Source of the DNA: Acidobacteriota bacterium | GTDB lineage: Bacteria; Acidobacteriota; Vicinamibacteria; Vicinamibacterales; SCN-69-37 | Length of the DNA: 64,000 nucleotides | Assembly: GCA_947467605.1 (NCBI GenBank) | Contig: CANIII010000024.1 | Coordinates: 16,035 to 80,034 of the forward strand | Direction: 5' to 3' | In this document: positions 18,226 to 27,511 of the stretch, piece by piece | How the letters are laid out: the number at the start of each line of letters is the position of its first letter | How positions within the stretch are numbered: the stretch's first letter is position 1 | Position numbers and translations under genes: made by a program | Notes under the pieces: model-generated | Told to the model about the DNA's origin: nothing | Databases searched by the model: none | Seen by the model: the letters and a program-made list of their open reading frames with translations, nothing else

Positions 18226-19269
18226 GTGGCCCACATCGAGCTCGGACTCAACACGTTCGGCGACGTCACGGTCGATACGACCGGTCGCCCTCTCAGTCAG
18301 GCTGAAACCCTTCGGGATGTCGTCGCTGAAGCGATGCTGGCCGAACAGGTCGGCGTCAATGCGTTCGGCGTGGGCGAGCATCACCGGAAAGACTTCGCGA
18401 TTTCGGCACCGGAAGTCGTGATGGCGGCGATCGCGAGCCGCACAAACAAGATCGTGCTCGGCTCGGCGGTGACGGTGTTGAGCACGGATGATCCGGTGCG
18501 TGTCTTCGAGCGCTTCTCGACCGTAAACGCCATTTCGGGCGGACGCGCCGAGATCATTGTTGGCCGTGGCTCGTTCACCGAGTCGTATCCCCTGTTTGGC
18601 TACGACCTCGCCGACTACGATCAACTCTTCGAAGACAAGCTGGCGCTCTTCGCGGCGCTGCTGAAGGCCGGGCCGGTCTCGTGGAGGCCCACGTCACCGC
18701 GAACGCGCGCGGCCGTGTCGGTCGACGGTGTCTATCCGCCGATTGAGCACGGCACGCTCCGCACGTGGGTGGGAGTCGGCGGTAGTCCCGAGTCGGTCGT
18801 CCGCGCGGCGCGGTACGGCCTCCCGCTTACACTCGCCATCATCGGCGGGAGCCCGCAGCGATTTCGCCCCTACGTCGATCTGTATTTGAAATCGCTCGAA
18901 CAGTTTGGCCATCCTGTGCAGCCGATCGCGGTGCATTCGCCTGGACACATCGCCGCGACCGACCAACTCGCCAAGGACGAGCTGTGGCCGCACTACGCCG
19001 CGATGATGACGCGCATCGGCGCAGAGCGCGGCTGGCCGCCGGCCACGCGCGCCAAGTTCGAACAGGAAGCCGGCCCGGATGGCGCACTCTGCGTTGGCGC
19101 CCCCGAGACCGTCGCGGCGAAGATCGCGCGCACGGTGCAGGCGCTCGGCCTGTCGCGCTTCGACCTGAAATACAGCAACGGGACCCTGCCTCACTCGTCG
19201 CTCATGTCGAGCATCGAGCTCTTCGGCACAAAGGTTGCGCCACTCGTACGCGAAAAAGCCGGGAGTTAA
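18226..19269 (+). CDS. LLM class flavin-dependent oxidoreductase
   Basis: 347-residue luciferase-like monooxygenase TIM barrel. It uses reduced flavin (F420H2 or FMNH2) on an unknown substrate. Landmarks are AEQVGVNAFGVGEHH, VLGSAVTVLSTDDPVRVFE, the flavin-site GRAEIIVGRGSF and LYLKSLEQFGHP. GTG 18226 is used because the only nearby ATG (18222) is out of frame. The last two codons and the TAA stop lie inside the long palindrome at 19256-19290. It is convergent with the amidase gene. Confidence 0.9.
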   Translation: MAHIELGLNTFGDVTVDTTGRPLSQAETLRDVVAEAMLAEQVGVNAFGVGEHHRKDFAISAPEVVMAAIASRTNKIVLGSAVTVLSTDDPVRVFERFSTVNAISGGRAEIIVGRGSFTESYPLFGYDLADYDQLFEDKLALFAALLKAGPVSWRPTSPRTRAAVSVDGVYPPIEHGTLRTWVGVGGSPESVVRAARYGLPLTLAIIGGSPQRFRPYVDLYLKSLEQFGHPVQPIAVHSPGHIAATDQLAKDELWPHYAAMMTRIGAERGWPPATRAKFEQEAGPDGALCVGAPETVAAKIARTVQALGLSRFDLKYSNGTLPHSSLMSSIELFGTKVAPLVREKAGS

Positions 19270-19290
19270 TTGCCAATTAACTCCCGGCTT
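19256..19290. terminator. Palindrome P1 (CGGGAG family), terminator for the amidase
   Basis: 35-bp palindrome, 17-base perfect arms around one central base, core CGGGAGTTAATTG. On the minus strand it is followed by CTTTTTCG, so it can terminate amidase transcription. On the plus strand no immediate T-tract follows. It contains the stop codon of the LLM oxidoreductase. Same core as the palindromes at 41334-41374 and 44687-44732. Confidence 0.75.
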
Positions 19291-19310
19291 CAATTGACCC
19301 GATGTTTTTC

Positions 19311-21044
19311 TCACGAGACCGCTGGATGCTTCGTGTGGAATTCGGTCGCCGATTCGAATGCGGCCGCGACGTCCAGAATCCGCGCTTCCTCGTAGAGCGG
19401 GCCGGTCACCATCAGGCCGACCGGCAGGCCATTCGCGAACCCGCACGGCACCGTGATCGCGGGGTGCCCCGTCAGATTGCACGCCGTGACGCTACCGCTC
19501 GAGGACGGCGCCAGAAACGCGTGCACCGCTGACGGCCCCGCAAAGAGCGCATTGACCTGTTGCAACAGCAGTGTGCGCACGCGTTGCGCGCGGATGTAGT
19601 CGACGGCCGAGATGAAGCGCGACGCTCGCAGCTGATTGGCACGGCCGTTGGTGCCCTTGTCGGCCATCTCGTTGATACCGCCACTGCGGACCAGTTCGTC
19701 AAACATGGCCCCGGCCTCAGCGTTGAGAATCGCGTAGAGCGCGTTGGCCGGCAGATCCGGCATCGACATCGGCACCAGCGTCGCGCCGGCCCGGCGATAC
19801 GTCTCAAGCGCCGCATCGAGCAGCGGCTTGCTCGCGGCGTTCGCCGCCGTGAACTCTCGCTCGATATATCCGAGGCGCTTGCCCTTCACGCTGGCAGCGC
19901 CGTTCCACACGAACGGGAGATCAACCACCGTCTCGTCTTTGCCGTCCGGGCCGTGCAGCGCCTCGAGCACGAGCGCGGTGTCCGCCACCGTGCGCGCGAG
20001 GGCGCCGACCTTGTCGAGCGTCCACCGCAACGTCATGCATCCGAATCGACTCGAACGCCCGTACGTCGGGCGAAGGCCCACGACGCCACACGTCGATGCG
20101 GGCGAGATGATGGAGCCCCCCGTCTCGGTGCCGACCGCAAAACCGACCAATCCGGCCGACGATGCGGAGGCCGGCCCGGCAGATGAGCCGCTCGATCCGC
20201 GTTCGGGGTTCCACGGATTGCGCGTGGTCGCGCGGAACCAGATGTCGCCCACCGCCAATTCGCCCGTGGAGAGCTTGGCGATCATCACCGCTCCCGCCTC
20301 GCGCATGCGCACGACCGCCGTAGCATCGTAGTCGGGCACACGTGTCGAATAGGGCTTCGCGCCCCACGTGGTGAGAATATCTTTGGTCGCAAACAAGTCC
20401 TTGATGCCGTACGGAATGCCGTGCAGTGGCCCGCGCCACTTGCCAGCGCGAATTTCCTTGTCGGCCTGGGCCGCCTGCTCAAGCGCCAGCGCCTCGGTGA
20501 ACGTGACCACACAGAAGAGGGCCGCATCGGCGCGCTTCAGCCGACTGAGATACATCTTCGTCAGATCCGTCGACGTGAACTGTCGCGCGCGCAGTCTGGC
20601 GCCAAGCTGTGCCACAGACTCAAAGGCGACGTCTTCAAGATTGGCAGGCTTCGCGCGCAGTGTGACGGCGCGAGGGGTCGAACGCGGCGACGCCGCCGTG
20701 GGCTTCGACGGCACCGCAGGTCGAATCGAGTGGAACGGATGAAATGAGAAAGCCGGCTCCAGTTCCAGCGGCACCGAGACCTTGCGGATCGCCTCGACGT
20801 TGGCGAGATTGTTCTGCACGAGCGATCGCGCCTGTTCCCGTTCCGGCAGCGGCAGATTCACGCCGACGATCTGCTGGGCGATGCCCAGTGACTCAGCGGT
20901 AATGCCCGTGGGCGTCGTCGCCGCGGCCGGTGCGGACGGCGCTTGCGCGCCGAGCATCTTCGGCGCCGCAACCGCTGCCGCGATCGTCAGCGGCACGTTC
21001 TTGAGAAAGGCGCGGCGGCCGCGCGAAGACTTTGAGATCGTCAT
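19311..21044 (-). CDS. Tat-exported amidase (amidase signature family)
   Basis: 577-residue amidase-signature hydrolase; the family cleaves C-N amide bonds with a Ser-cisSer-Lys triad. The catalytic lysine is in GIPYGIKDLF (about residue 211), and the signature runs GSSGSSAGPASAS...GTETGGSI with the nucleophile serine near residue 308. A Tat signal (GRRAFLKNVP) followed by an Ala-rich stretch marks it as exported, unlike GatA. ATG 21044 lies 2 bases after the M28 peptidase stop, so the two are translationally coupled. A long upstream extension of this frame is a shadow of the M28 gene. Substrate unknown; an exported amide or peptide is likely from context. Confidence 0.93.
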   Translation of the reverse strand: MTISKSSRGRRAFLKNVPLTIAAAVAAPKMLGAQAPSAPAAATTPTGITAESLGIAQQIVGVNLPLPEREQARSLVQNNLANVEAIRKVSVPLELEPAFSFHPFHSIRPAVPSKPTAASPRSTPRAVTLRAKPANLEDVAFESVAQLGARLRARQFTSTDLTKMYLSRLKRADAALFCVVTFTEALALEQAAQADKEIRAGKWRGPLHGIPYGIKDLFATKDILTTWGAKPYSTRVPDYDATAVVRMREAGAVMIAKLSTGELAVGDIWFRATTRNPWNPERGSSGSSAGPASASSAGLVGFAVGTETGGSIISPASTCGVVGLRPTYGRSSRFGCMTLRWTLDKVGALARTVADTALVLEALHGPDGKDETVVDLPFVWNGAASVKGKRLGYIEREFTAANAASKPLLDAALETYRRAGATLVPMSMPDLPANALYAILNAEAGAMFDELVRSGGINEMADKGTNGRANQLRASRFISAVDYIRAQRVRTLLLQQVNALFAGPSAVHAFLAPSSSGSVTACNLTGHPAITVPCGFANGLPVGLMVTGPLYEEARILDVAAAFESATEFHTKHPAVS

Positions 21045-21046
21045 GG

Positions 21047-22564
21047 CTATTTTCCGCAGTAGTCGCCGGTGGAGTCGCGGCAACGTTCGAGTTTGAAATT
21101 CGGATCCACGGCCGGCTTCTTCGGCGCGTCCGACACCGCACGCCCGGTGGCGTACATCCATCGCGTCATGCGTGTCAGCTTCGCGAGATCAATGCGATCC
21201 GGGTTGTCATTCGGCGTGTGGTAGTCGGGATGCAACAACGTCGTAAAGAAGATCGCCGGCACGCCGACGCGCGCGTACGACAAATGATCGCTGCGGTAGT
21301 ACCAGCCCTCCCGATGCGCCGGATCATCCCAGGACGAATCGATCGTGAACTTGGTGACGGCCTTGTTCGCCGCCAGCGCCATGTCAACGAGTTCCGGCGA
21401 ATTGCGATGCGCGCCCACGGCACCGAGCAGCGCCGCCGTATTCGGATCGTTGCGGCCGATCATGTCGCCATTGAGCACCGCGGCAATGGACGTGAGCGGC
21501 ACCGTCGGATGCTTCACATACCAGCGCGACCCCATGAGCCCGCGCTCTTCGGAGCCATGCCAGATGAAGAGCGACGACCGCTTGCCGGGTGCCGCGACCA
21601 CCGCGCGGCCAATCGCCAGCAGCGCCACCGCCGTCGTCGCGTTATCGTCGGCACCGTTCCAGATGTCATCGCCATTGACGGGATAGCGCACGCCGTCGTG
21701 ATCCTGATGCGCGCTGTAGAGCACGTATTCGCTCTTCAGCTTCGGATCGCGGCCGGGCGCGATCGCGATGATGTTGACCGACGGATACTGAAAACTGTCT
21801 GTGAAGATCGACGCCGCCAGATGCGCGTCGGCGGCCAGCGCACCACTGAGCGCCGACTCGCGCACATACAGCATCGGCACACCGCGCATCGGCACACGCG
21901 GCTCGGCCGTCCCGTCCGTGTCGAGCGCGTAGGTGCCGCGCGGGAACGTGTAGGCGGTGCGATCCCACTGGTCTTTGAACTCGTCGGGCACGATCGCGAC
22001 AATCGCCGCAGGATTCTGCGGTGCCACGGTGCGCTGTACACCGCGCATCCATGTGCGCAGTCCCGAGGCTTGGTTCGGATTGGACTGCCCCGGCAGCGGT
22101 GCCGGTGCCGGCGGCGGCACGTACCGGATCACGAGCGCCTTTCCGGTCATCGCGACGCTGGTCAACGTGTCTGTGGCGCTCGCCATCACCACGGGCGCGT
22201 CGACATCGGCGAGCACGGTGTTGTCGGGGATCACGTCGCGGCCCATCCGCAATGCGCGGCCGCCGAGTTTCACGACGGAACTGGCCGACACGCGGTAGCG
22301 CTCGAGTGGAAAGAACTGGAAGTAGGTGCCGTTGTCACCCGCCGGTTTGAGGCCCGCCTGCCGTGCGCGCTCGGCAATCCACATCGACGCGGTCATCTCG
22401 TCGAGCGTGCCGCCTTCGCGGCCACGCATCGCGTCGCCGGCCAGTGTGAAGAGATCCGACTTCAGATCGGCCTGACGAATACGGTCGCCCGGATCCTCGG
22501 CACCCGCACCGCTCACGGTGGCCACGACGAAGATGAGAGTCAGAGCACGACGGAAGAATGGCAT
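21047..22564 (-). CDS. Secreted M28 family metallopeptidase
   Basis: 505-residue zinc aminopeptidase-type protein with a signal peptide (MPFFRRALTLIFVVATVSG). M28 zinc-site landmarks are in order: SAHQDHDG with the first His near residue 286, NGADDNATT, GSEERGLMGS with the Glu pair, DMIGRNDP, and YHTPNDNPD near the C-terminus. It should trim N-terminal residues from peptides in the periplasm. First gene of a two-gene unit with the amidase. Divergent from the Gfo/Idh/MocA gene at 22640 with 75 bases between starts. ATG 22564 is chosen from the signal peptide; the open frame upstream is on the wrong side of the divergent promoter. Confidence 0.92.
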   Translation of the reverse strand: MPFFRRALTLIFVVATVSGAGAEDPGDRIRQADLKSDLFTLAGDAMRGREGGTLDEMTASMWIAERARQAGLKPAGDNGTYFQFFPLERYRVSASSVVKLGGRALRMGRDVIPDNTVLADVDAPVVMASATDTLTSVAMTGKALVIRYVPPPAPAPLPGQSNPNQASGLRTWMRGVQRTVAPQNPAAIVAIVPDEFKDQWDRTAYTFPRGTYALDTDGTAEPRVPMRGVPMLYVRESALSGALAADAHLAASIFTDSFQYPSVNIIAIAPGRDPKLKSEYVLYSAHQDHDGVRYPVNGDDIWNGADDNATTAVALLAIGRAVVAAPGKRSSLFIWHGSEERGLMGSRWYVKHPTVPLTSIAAVLNGDMIGRNDPNTAALLGAVGAHRNSPELVDMALAANKAVTKFTIDSSWDDPAHREGWYYRSDHLSYARVGVPAIFFTTLLHPDYHTPNDNPDRIDLAKLTRMTRWMYATGRAVSDAPKKPAVDPNFKLERCRDSTGDYCGK

Positions 22565-22639
22565 GGGCCGGATTATCGCGCAAAACCGTCTGCCCGGAGC
22601 GTGAGTGCCCATATACAATGACGGCGCCGAGGCGAATGC

Positions 22640-24211
22640 ATGTCCAACCCCACTGAGCCGACTGCGCCAATGATCGTCCCCCGCCATGTGCTCGGCCAGG
22701 GCATGACGCCGCCGAGCGACATGGTCAACATTGCCATCGTCGGCATCAACGGCATGGGCGCGAGCAATGCGCAGGCCGTGATGAGCCAGAACATCGTCGC
22801 CATCTGCGATGTGGACGAAGGGCTGGTGGACGCCAAGCTTGAGGAATGGCGCAAGTCGCTGCAACCCCCTCCGCCGCGGCAGCCCGGGCAGGGTGGCGGC
22901 GGAAATCGACAGGGGGGGGCGGCCCCCGCCACGCTCGACTGGGAAAACTTCGGACCGTCAGCGCTGCAGCGCGCGGCGAACGAGCAGTGGAAGCCGGCGC
23001 CAGGCAACACGAACCTGAAGCGCTTCATGGACGAGCAGGCGCCGCGACTCAAGCGACATCAGGACTATCGCAAGATGCTCGCGAAGCAGAAGGACATCGA
23101 CGCGCTGATCATCGCCACGCCCGATCACATGCACGCGCCGATTGCGTCAGCCGCGATGGCCGTCGGCAAGCATGTATATGTGCAGAAGCCGATGTGCTGG
23201 TCGGTCGGTGAAGCGCGTCACCTCGCCAGACAGGCCGCCGCCAACCCGAAGCTGGTCACGCAGATGGGCAACCAGGGCCACTCGTATGACGAGGCGCGAC
23301 GCGGACAGGACTACCTGGCCGCCGGCGTCATCGGCGACATCACAGAAGTGCACGTCTGGACCAATCGTCCACTCGCCTACTGGCCGCAAGGCATTCCGCG
23401 ACCGGCGGAGTTCAACGGCGACTGGAAGAAGCTCGGCTGGGGCAACGGCGAAGTCATGAGCCGCCTGGCCGATTCATTCACGCACAACGTGTCGACGCGC
23501 ACGCCGCACGGGCTCAACTGGGACCTCTTCCTCGGCGCGTCGCGTGAAATTGACTACCACCCGATCTATCACCCCTTCAACTGGCGCGGCTGGGTCGATT
23601 GGGGCCAGGGCGCGCTTGGCGACATGGGCGCGCATCTGGTCGATCATCCGGTGTGGGGCCTGAAGCTCGGTGATCCGACCACAATCGAGACGGTGTCGAC
23701 GCCATTCAACGGTGTCAGCTACCCGAACGCCACGATCACGCACTACACGTTCGCCGCGCGCGACGGCATGCCGCCTGTGACGATGACGTGGTACGACGGC
23801 GGGTTCATGCCGCAGCGGCCGTTTGAGCTTGGCGACGTCAAGCTCGAAGCCGGCGGCGGCGTGCTCTATGTGGGCAGCAAGGGCAAGATGCTGCAGGACA
23901 ACACCGGCTCGAAACCACGGCTGCTGCCCGTGGAATTGCACAACACGCTCGGCGCGCCGGCAGAGAAGACGCCACGTGTGCCGAATCAGAACCATGAGAT
24001 GAACTGGGTCAACGCGATTCGTGGGACGGACACGATCTCGTGTCCGTTTTCGTATGCCGCACATCTCACGGAAATCATGTTGCTCGGCATCGCGTCGTTG
24101 CGTGCCGGCAAGAAACTGACCTACGACGGACCGAACATGCGCGTCACGAACAGCGTGGCCGCTAACGACTTCCTCACGCGCTCCTACCGGAAAGGGTTTG
24201 GACTCTCATGA
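22640..24211 (+). CDS. Gfo/Idh/MocA family oxidoreductase (long form)
   Basis: 523-residue NAD(P)-dependent sugar oxidoreductase family member. The Rossmann fold starts at VNIAIVGINGMG; EKP is replaced by a VQKPMCW motif typical of the planctomycete/acidobacterial long form; the domain continues with DMGAHLVDHPVWGL. The long form normally carries a Tat signal, but here the protein begins MSNPTEPTAPMIVPRH with no twin arginine, so it is either cytosolic or the true start has been lost. A Gly/Pro/Gln-rich stretch (about residues 75-100) interrupts the N-terminal domain. It overlaps the MFS gene by ATGA: coupled translation. Confidence 0.9.
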   Translation: MSNPTEPTAPMIVPRHVLGQGMTPPSDMVNIAIVGINGMGASNAQAVMSQNIVAICDVDEGLVDAKLEEWRKSLQPPPPRQPGQGGGGNRQGGAAPATLDWENFGPSALQRAANEQWKPAPGNTNLKRFMDEQAPRLKRHQDYRKMLAKQKDIDALIIATPDHMHAPIASAAMAVGKHVYVQKPMCWSVGEARHLARQAAANPKLVTQMGNQGHSYDEARRGQDYLAAGVIGDITEVHVWTNRPLAYWPQGIPRPAEFNGDWKKLGWGNGEVMSRLADSFTHNVSTRTPHGLNWDLFLGASREIDYHPIYHPFNWRGWVDWGQGALGDMGAHLVDHPVWGLKLGDPTTIETVSTPFNGVSYPNATITHYTFAARDGMPPVTMTWYDGGFMPQRPFELGDVKLEAGGGVLYVGSKGKMLQDNTGSKPRLLPVELHNTLGAPAEKTPRVPNQNHEMNWVNAIRGTDTISCPFSYAAHLTEIMLLGIASLRAGKKLTYDGPNMRVTNSVAANDFLTRSYRKGFGLS

Positions 24212-25518
24212 ACGCACGTCCTCGTCTCTTCATCATGATGGTGCTCGAGTTCTTCATTTGGGGCGCGTGGCTCCCGCTGATCTTCGGCTACCTCCCGAGT
24301 CTTGGGTTCTCGCCGACGCAGCAGTCGTTGATTCTTAACGCCTTCCCCATCGCGTCGATCGTCGGCATGTTCTTCAGCAACCAATGGGCCGACCGGTCCG
24401 CGAATCCGGAACGGGTGCTCGCGCTCTCGCACCTGATCGGCGGCCTCGCGATTCTCGGTTGCGGCTTCACGCGCGACTTCACGCCATTCTTCGTGCTGAT
24501 GCTCGTGCACTGCCTGCTCTACGTGCCGACGATCTCGATCACCAACTCGATTGCCTTTGCGAATCTCTCAAAGGCCGAGGACTTCGGCATGGTGCGCATG
24601 GGCGGCACGGTCGGCTGGGTGCTCGCGGCATGGCCGTTCGTGTTTGTGTTTGTGAACTGGGACGCGGTGAACGCACTGCATCCAGTCGGCTTCATTAACT
24701 GGATCGGCACGGCGCTCGCCAATCCGCTCGTCGGCGATGCCGCCAAGGCGGCGACCCGGTGGACCTACATCGCGTCAGGTGCGGCCTCACTCGCACTCGC
24801 CGCGTTCAGTCTGGCCCTGCCAAAGAGCACGGCCGCCAAGACCACGAAGAAGGCGGGCGAACCCAGCGCCTGGGCCACCGCGTTTGGCTTGCTGAAGCAT
24901 CCCTATCTGCTCGTGCTCTGGCTCGTCACGTTCGTTGACGCGTTCGTGCACAACAGCTACTTCAACTGGACGGGCACCTTCCTCGGCACGCCGGTCTCTG
25001 CCGGTGGCGTCGGTATCGCATCCAACTGGATCACGCCGGTCATGAGCATCGGCCAGGTCACTGAGATTCTGACGATGACGATTCTTGGCGCGACGCTGAA
25101 AAAGCTCGGCTGGAGAACGACGATGATCGTCGGCATTCTGGGGCATGCGGCGCGGTTCGCGGTGTATGCGCTGTTCCCGACGAGCCCGGGCATGATCATC
25201 CTGATTCAGGCGCTGCACGGCGTTTGCTACGCCTTCTTCTTCGCGACGGTCTACATCTTCATTGATGCCTACTGCCCGAAGGACATTCGCTCCAGTGCGC
25301 AGGGTCTCTTCAACCTGCAGATCCTCGGTATCGGCGTGCTCGCGGCCAACTCCATCTGCCCGTGGCTGATCCAGAGCGTGTACACCACCGGTGGCATCAC
25401 CGACTTCCGCGGCCTCTTCCTCGTGCCGATGGCCGCCGCGTCGCTCGCCGCCATTGGTCTCGCGCTCTTCTTCCGTCCGCCGCAGCACGGGCCGACGGAT
25501 GCGGTCAAGGCGGCGTAG
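24208..25518 (+). CDS. MFS permease, nucleoside/sugar:H+ symporter-like
   Basis: 436-residue, 12-helix major facilitator resembling the nucleoside:H+ symporter (NupG/XapB) group, as in MMVLEFFIWGAWLPLIFGYLP at the N-terminus and FFATVYIFIDAYCPKDIRSSAQG in the C-terminal half. The conserved D-R loop between helices 2 and 3 reads NQWADRSANPERVLA. Start overlaps the preceding oxidoreductase stop. In Acidobacteriota such permeases accompany sugar oxidoreductases, so import of a sugar or nucleoside that is then oxidised is likely (inference). Confidence 0.88.
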   Translation: MNARPRLFIMMVLEFFIWGAWLPLIFGYLPSLGFSPTQQSLILNAFPIASIVGMFFSNQWADRSANPERVLALSHLIGGLAILGCGFTRDFTPFFVLMLVHCLLYVPTISITNSIAFANLSKAEDFGMVRMGGTVGWVLAAWPFVFVFVNWDAVNALHPVGFINWIGTALANPLVGDAAKAATRWTYIASGAASLALAAFSLALPKSTAAKTTKKAGEPSAWATAFGLLKHPYLLVLWLVTFVDAFVHNSYFNWTGTFLGTPVSAGGVGIASNWITPVMSIGQVTEILTMTILGATLKKLGWRTTMIVGILGHAARFAVYALFPTSPGMIILIQALHGVCYAFFFATVYIFIDAYCPKDIRSSAQGLFNLQILGIGVLAANSICPWLIQSVYTTGGITDFRGLFLVPMAAASLAAIGLALFFRPPQHGPTDAVKAA

Positions 25519-25557
25519 GCAGACCTTGATAGACGTCCCAGGCGTTGACACGCGTAT

Positions 25558-25605
25558 CCGACGGGCTTTAGCCCGTCGGTCGCGCGGCGGGCTGAGGCCC
25601 GCCGC
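25558..25605. repeat. REPIN-like inverted pair of hairpins
   Basis: Two adjacent hairpins: CCGACGGGCT-TT-AGCCCGTCGG (25558-25579) and GCGGCGGGC-TGAG-GCCCGCCGC (25584-25605), 4 bases apart. Read from the inner stem the loops are TTTA and TGAG, so the second is in inverted orientation relative to the first. They lie in the 113-base gap between the MFS gene and the next oxidoreductase. Confidence 0.7.
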
Positions 25606-25631
25606 CTTCGTCTGACAACAGAACGTCTGAT

Positions 25632-26711
25632 ATGAGCACACGTCTCAGAGTCCTTGTCGTCGGCTGCGGACATATGGGCGCGTCGCATGCGCGCGCATAT
25701 CACCGTATGTCGACGGACTTCGAGATCGTCGGTCTTGTGTCGCGCGGACAGGCGTCTCGACGAGCACTGAACTCAGAGTTCGGTGGCCAGTGTTCGGAGT
25801 ACAGCGACTACGTCGATGCGCTGGCGCACACGCGGCCTGATGCGGTGTGCATCAGCACGTATTCGGAGACACACGCCGACTACGCCGTTGCGGCGTTCGA
25901 AGCCGGCGCACATGTGTTTCTCGAGAAGCCGGTCGCCGACACGCTCGCCGACTGCGAGCGCGTGATCGCGTCGGCGCGTGCACATCAGAAGGCGCTGATC
26001 GTCGGCTACATCCTCAACGTGCATCCGTCGTGGCAGAAGTTCACGGAGCTGGCACGCACACTCGGCACGCCGCTCGTGATGCGCATGAACCTCAATCAGC
26101 AGAGCGCCGGCGATAAGTGGGCGACGCACAAGAATCTGCTGAAGAGCACATCACCGATCGTGGATTGTGGCGTGCACTACGTCGATGTCATGTGCCGCAT
26201 GACCGGGTCGCGTCCCGTGAAGGTGAACGGCATCGGCGCGCGGCTCGCTGACGATATCGCGCCGGGGCAAATCAACTACGGGCACTTGCAGGTGACGTTC
26301 GCCGACGGCTCGATCGGGTGGTACGAAGCCGGCTGGGGCCCGATGATGAGCGAGACCGCCTTCTTCGTGAAAGACGTCATCGGCCCCAAAGGCTCCGTCA
26401 GCATTGTCGCCTCCCGCGCGGGCAGCCGCGGACAGTCGTCGGACCTCGAATCACATACGGCGACCGAGGCGCTCCGCTTGCATCACGCCGAACTCCAGGC
26501 CGACGGTTCGTTTGCGCGAACGGACGAGATCATCGCGGTAGCTGACGAACCGGATCATGACGAGCTCTGCTACCGCGAGCAGGCGATGTTCCTCGACGCC
26601 ATCCGCCACAACACAGATCTCACCGCGCACTGGCAAAGCGCCATCGACAGCCTCCGGATCGTGCTCGCCGCCGACCAGTCCTTCCGCGAAGGGCGCACCA
26701 TCACGCTCTAG
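25632..26711 (+). CDS. Gfo/Idh/MocA family oxidoreductase
   Basis: 359-residue cytosolic NAD(P)-binding oxidoreductase: Rossmann motif VLVVGCGHMGASHA at the N-terminus, VFLEKPVADT as the EKP motif near residue 100, and a substrate-side segment IVDCGVHYVDVMCRMTG. Acts on sugars or inositols in the family. It follows the MFS permease after a REPIN-like element, so cotranscription is uncertain. No signal peptide. Confidence 0.92.
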   Translation: MSTRLRVLVVGCGHMGASHARAYHRMSTDFEIVGLVSRGQASRRALNSEFGGQCSEYSDYVDALAHTRPDAVCISTYSETHADYAVAAFEAGAHVFLEKPVADTLADCERVIASARAHQKALIVGYILNVHPSWQKFTELARTLGTPLVMRMNLNQQSAGDKWATHKNLLKSTSPIVDCGVHYVDVMCRMTGSRPVKVNGIGARLADDIAPGQINYGHLQVTFADGSIGWYEAGWGPMMSETAFFVKDVIGPKGSVSIVASRAGSRGQSSDLESHTATEALRLHHAELQADGSFARTDEIIAVADEPDHDELCYREQAMFLDAIRHNTDLTAHWQSAIDSLRIVLAADQSFREGRTITL

Positions 26712-26755
26712 ATCCTGCCGTTGACACTGACCGTGGCCGCGTGCGACGTTGACGT

Positions 26756-27508
26756 ATGCGCTATTCCATTCGTCTGCTGCTCGCCGCCGCCTCTGTCATC
26801 ACCATCGCCTCGGCCTCACTCATGGCCGTCCAGTCGTCGCTGCCGAAGCCGGATGTGCTCTCGGCGACCGGCGGCGACATCAAGATCGCGCCCCTCAATC
26901 ACGCGACGCTGCAGTTGACGTGGAACGGCCACGTCATCCTCATTGATCCGACGCCGCAGGCCAACTACACCGGTCTCACCGCGCCGGACATCATTCTTGT
27001 GACAGACATTCACGGCGATCATCTGGATCCGGCGACGATCGCGAAAGTAAAGAAGGCGACGACGAAGGTCGTGGCCCCATCAGCGGCGGCGGCGAAACTC
27101 GAATCGGCGATCGTGATGGCGAACGGAGATACAACAACAGTGGATACGGTCACGATCGAAGCCGTGCCGATGTACAACCTCACGCGCGGTCCAGCGGCCG
27201 GCCAGCTGTTTCACGACAAGGGCCGCGGCAACGGCTACGTGCTCACGATTGGCGGCAAGCGCATTTACATCGCCGGCGACACCGAAGGCATTCCCGAAAT
27301 GCGCGCGCTCAAGAACATCGACGTCGCGTTCATTCCGATGAACCTGCCCTACACGATGACGGAGCTCGAGGCCGCTGACGCCGTGAAGGCCTTCGCGCCG
27401 AAGGTGGTGTATCCGTATCACTATCGCGGTTCGGATCCCACGATCTTCGCCAAAGCAGTCGGCACTGGAAAGACTGACGTGCGCTTGCGGGACTGGTACG
27501 CGAAGTAA
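26756..27508 (+). CDS. Secreted MBL-fold metallo-hydrolase (UlaG-like)
   Basis: 250 residues: signal peptide (MRYSIRLLLAAASVITIA...), then a small beta-lactamase fold. Landmarks are HATLQLTWNGHVILIDPTP, the metal motif TDIHGDHLD, GYVLTIGGKRIYIAGDTE and YPYHYRGSD at the C-terminus. The canonical THxHxDH motif has Asp in place of its first His, a variation I associate with the UlaG-like group. No lactone substrate is proven. Its stop lies 3 bases from the stop of the convergent Xaa-Pro peptidase. Confidence 0.88.
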   Translation: MRYSIRLLLAAASVITIASASLMAVQSSLPKPDVLSATGGDIKIAPLNHATLQLTWNGHVILIDPTPQANYTGLTAPDIILVTDIHGDHLDPATIAKVKKATTKVVAPSAAAAKLESAIVMANGDTTTVDTVTIEAVPMYNLTRGPAAGQLFHDKGRGNGYVLTIGGKRIYIAGDTEGIPEMRALKNIDVAFIPMNLPYTMTELEAADAVKAFAPKVVYPYHYRGSDPTIFAKAVGTGKTDVRLRDWYAK

Positions 27509-27511
27509 GAA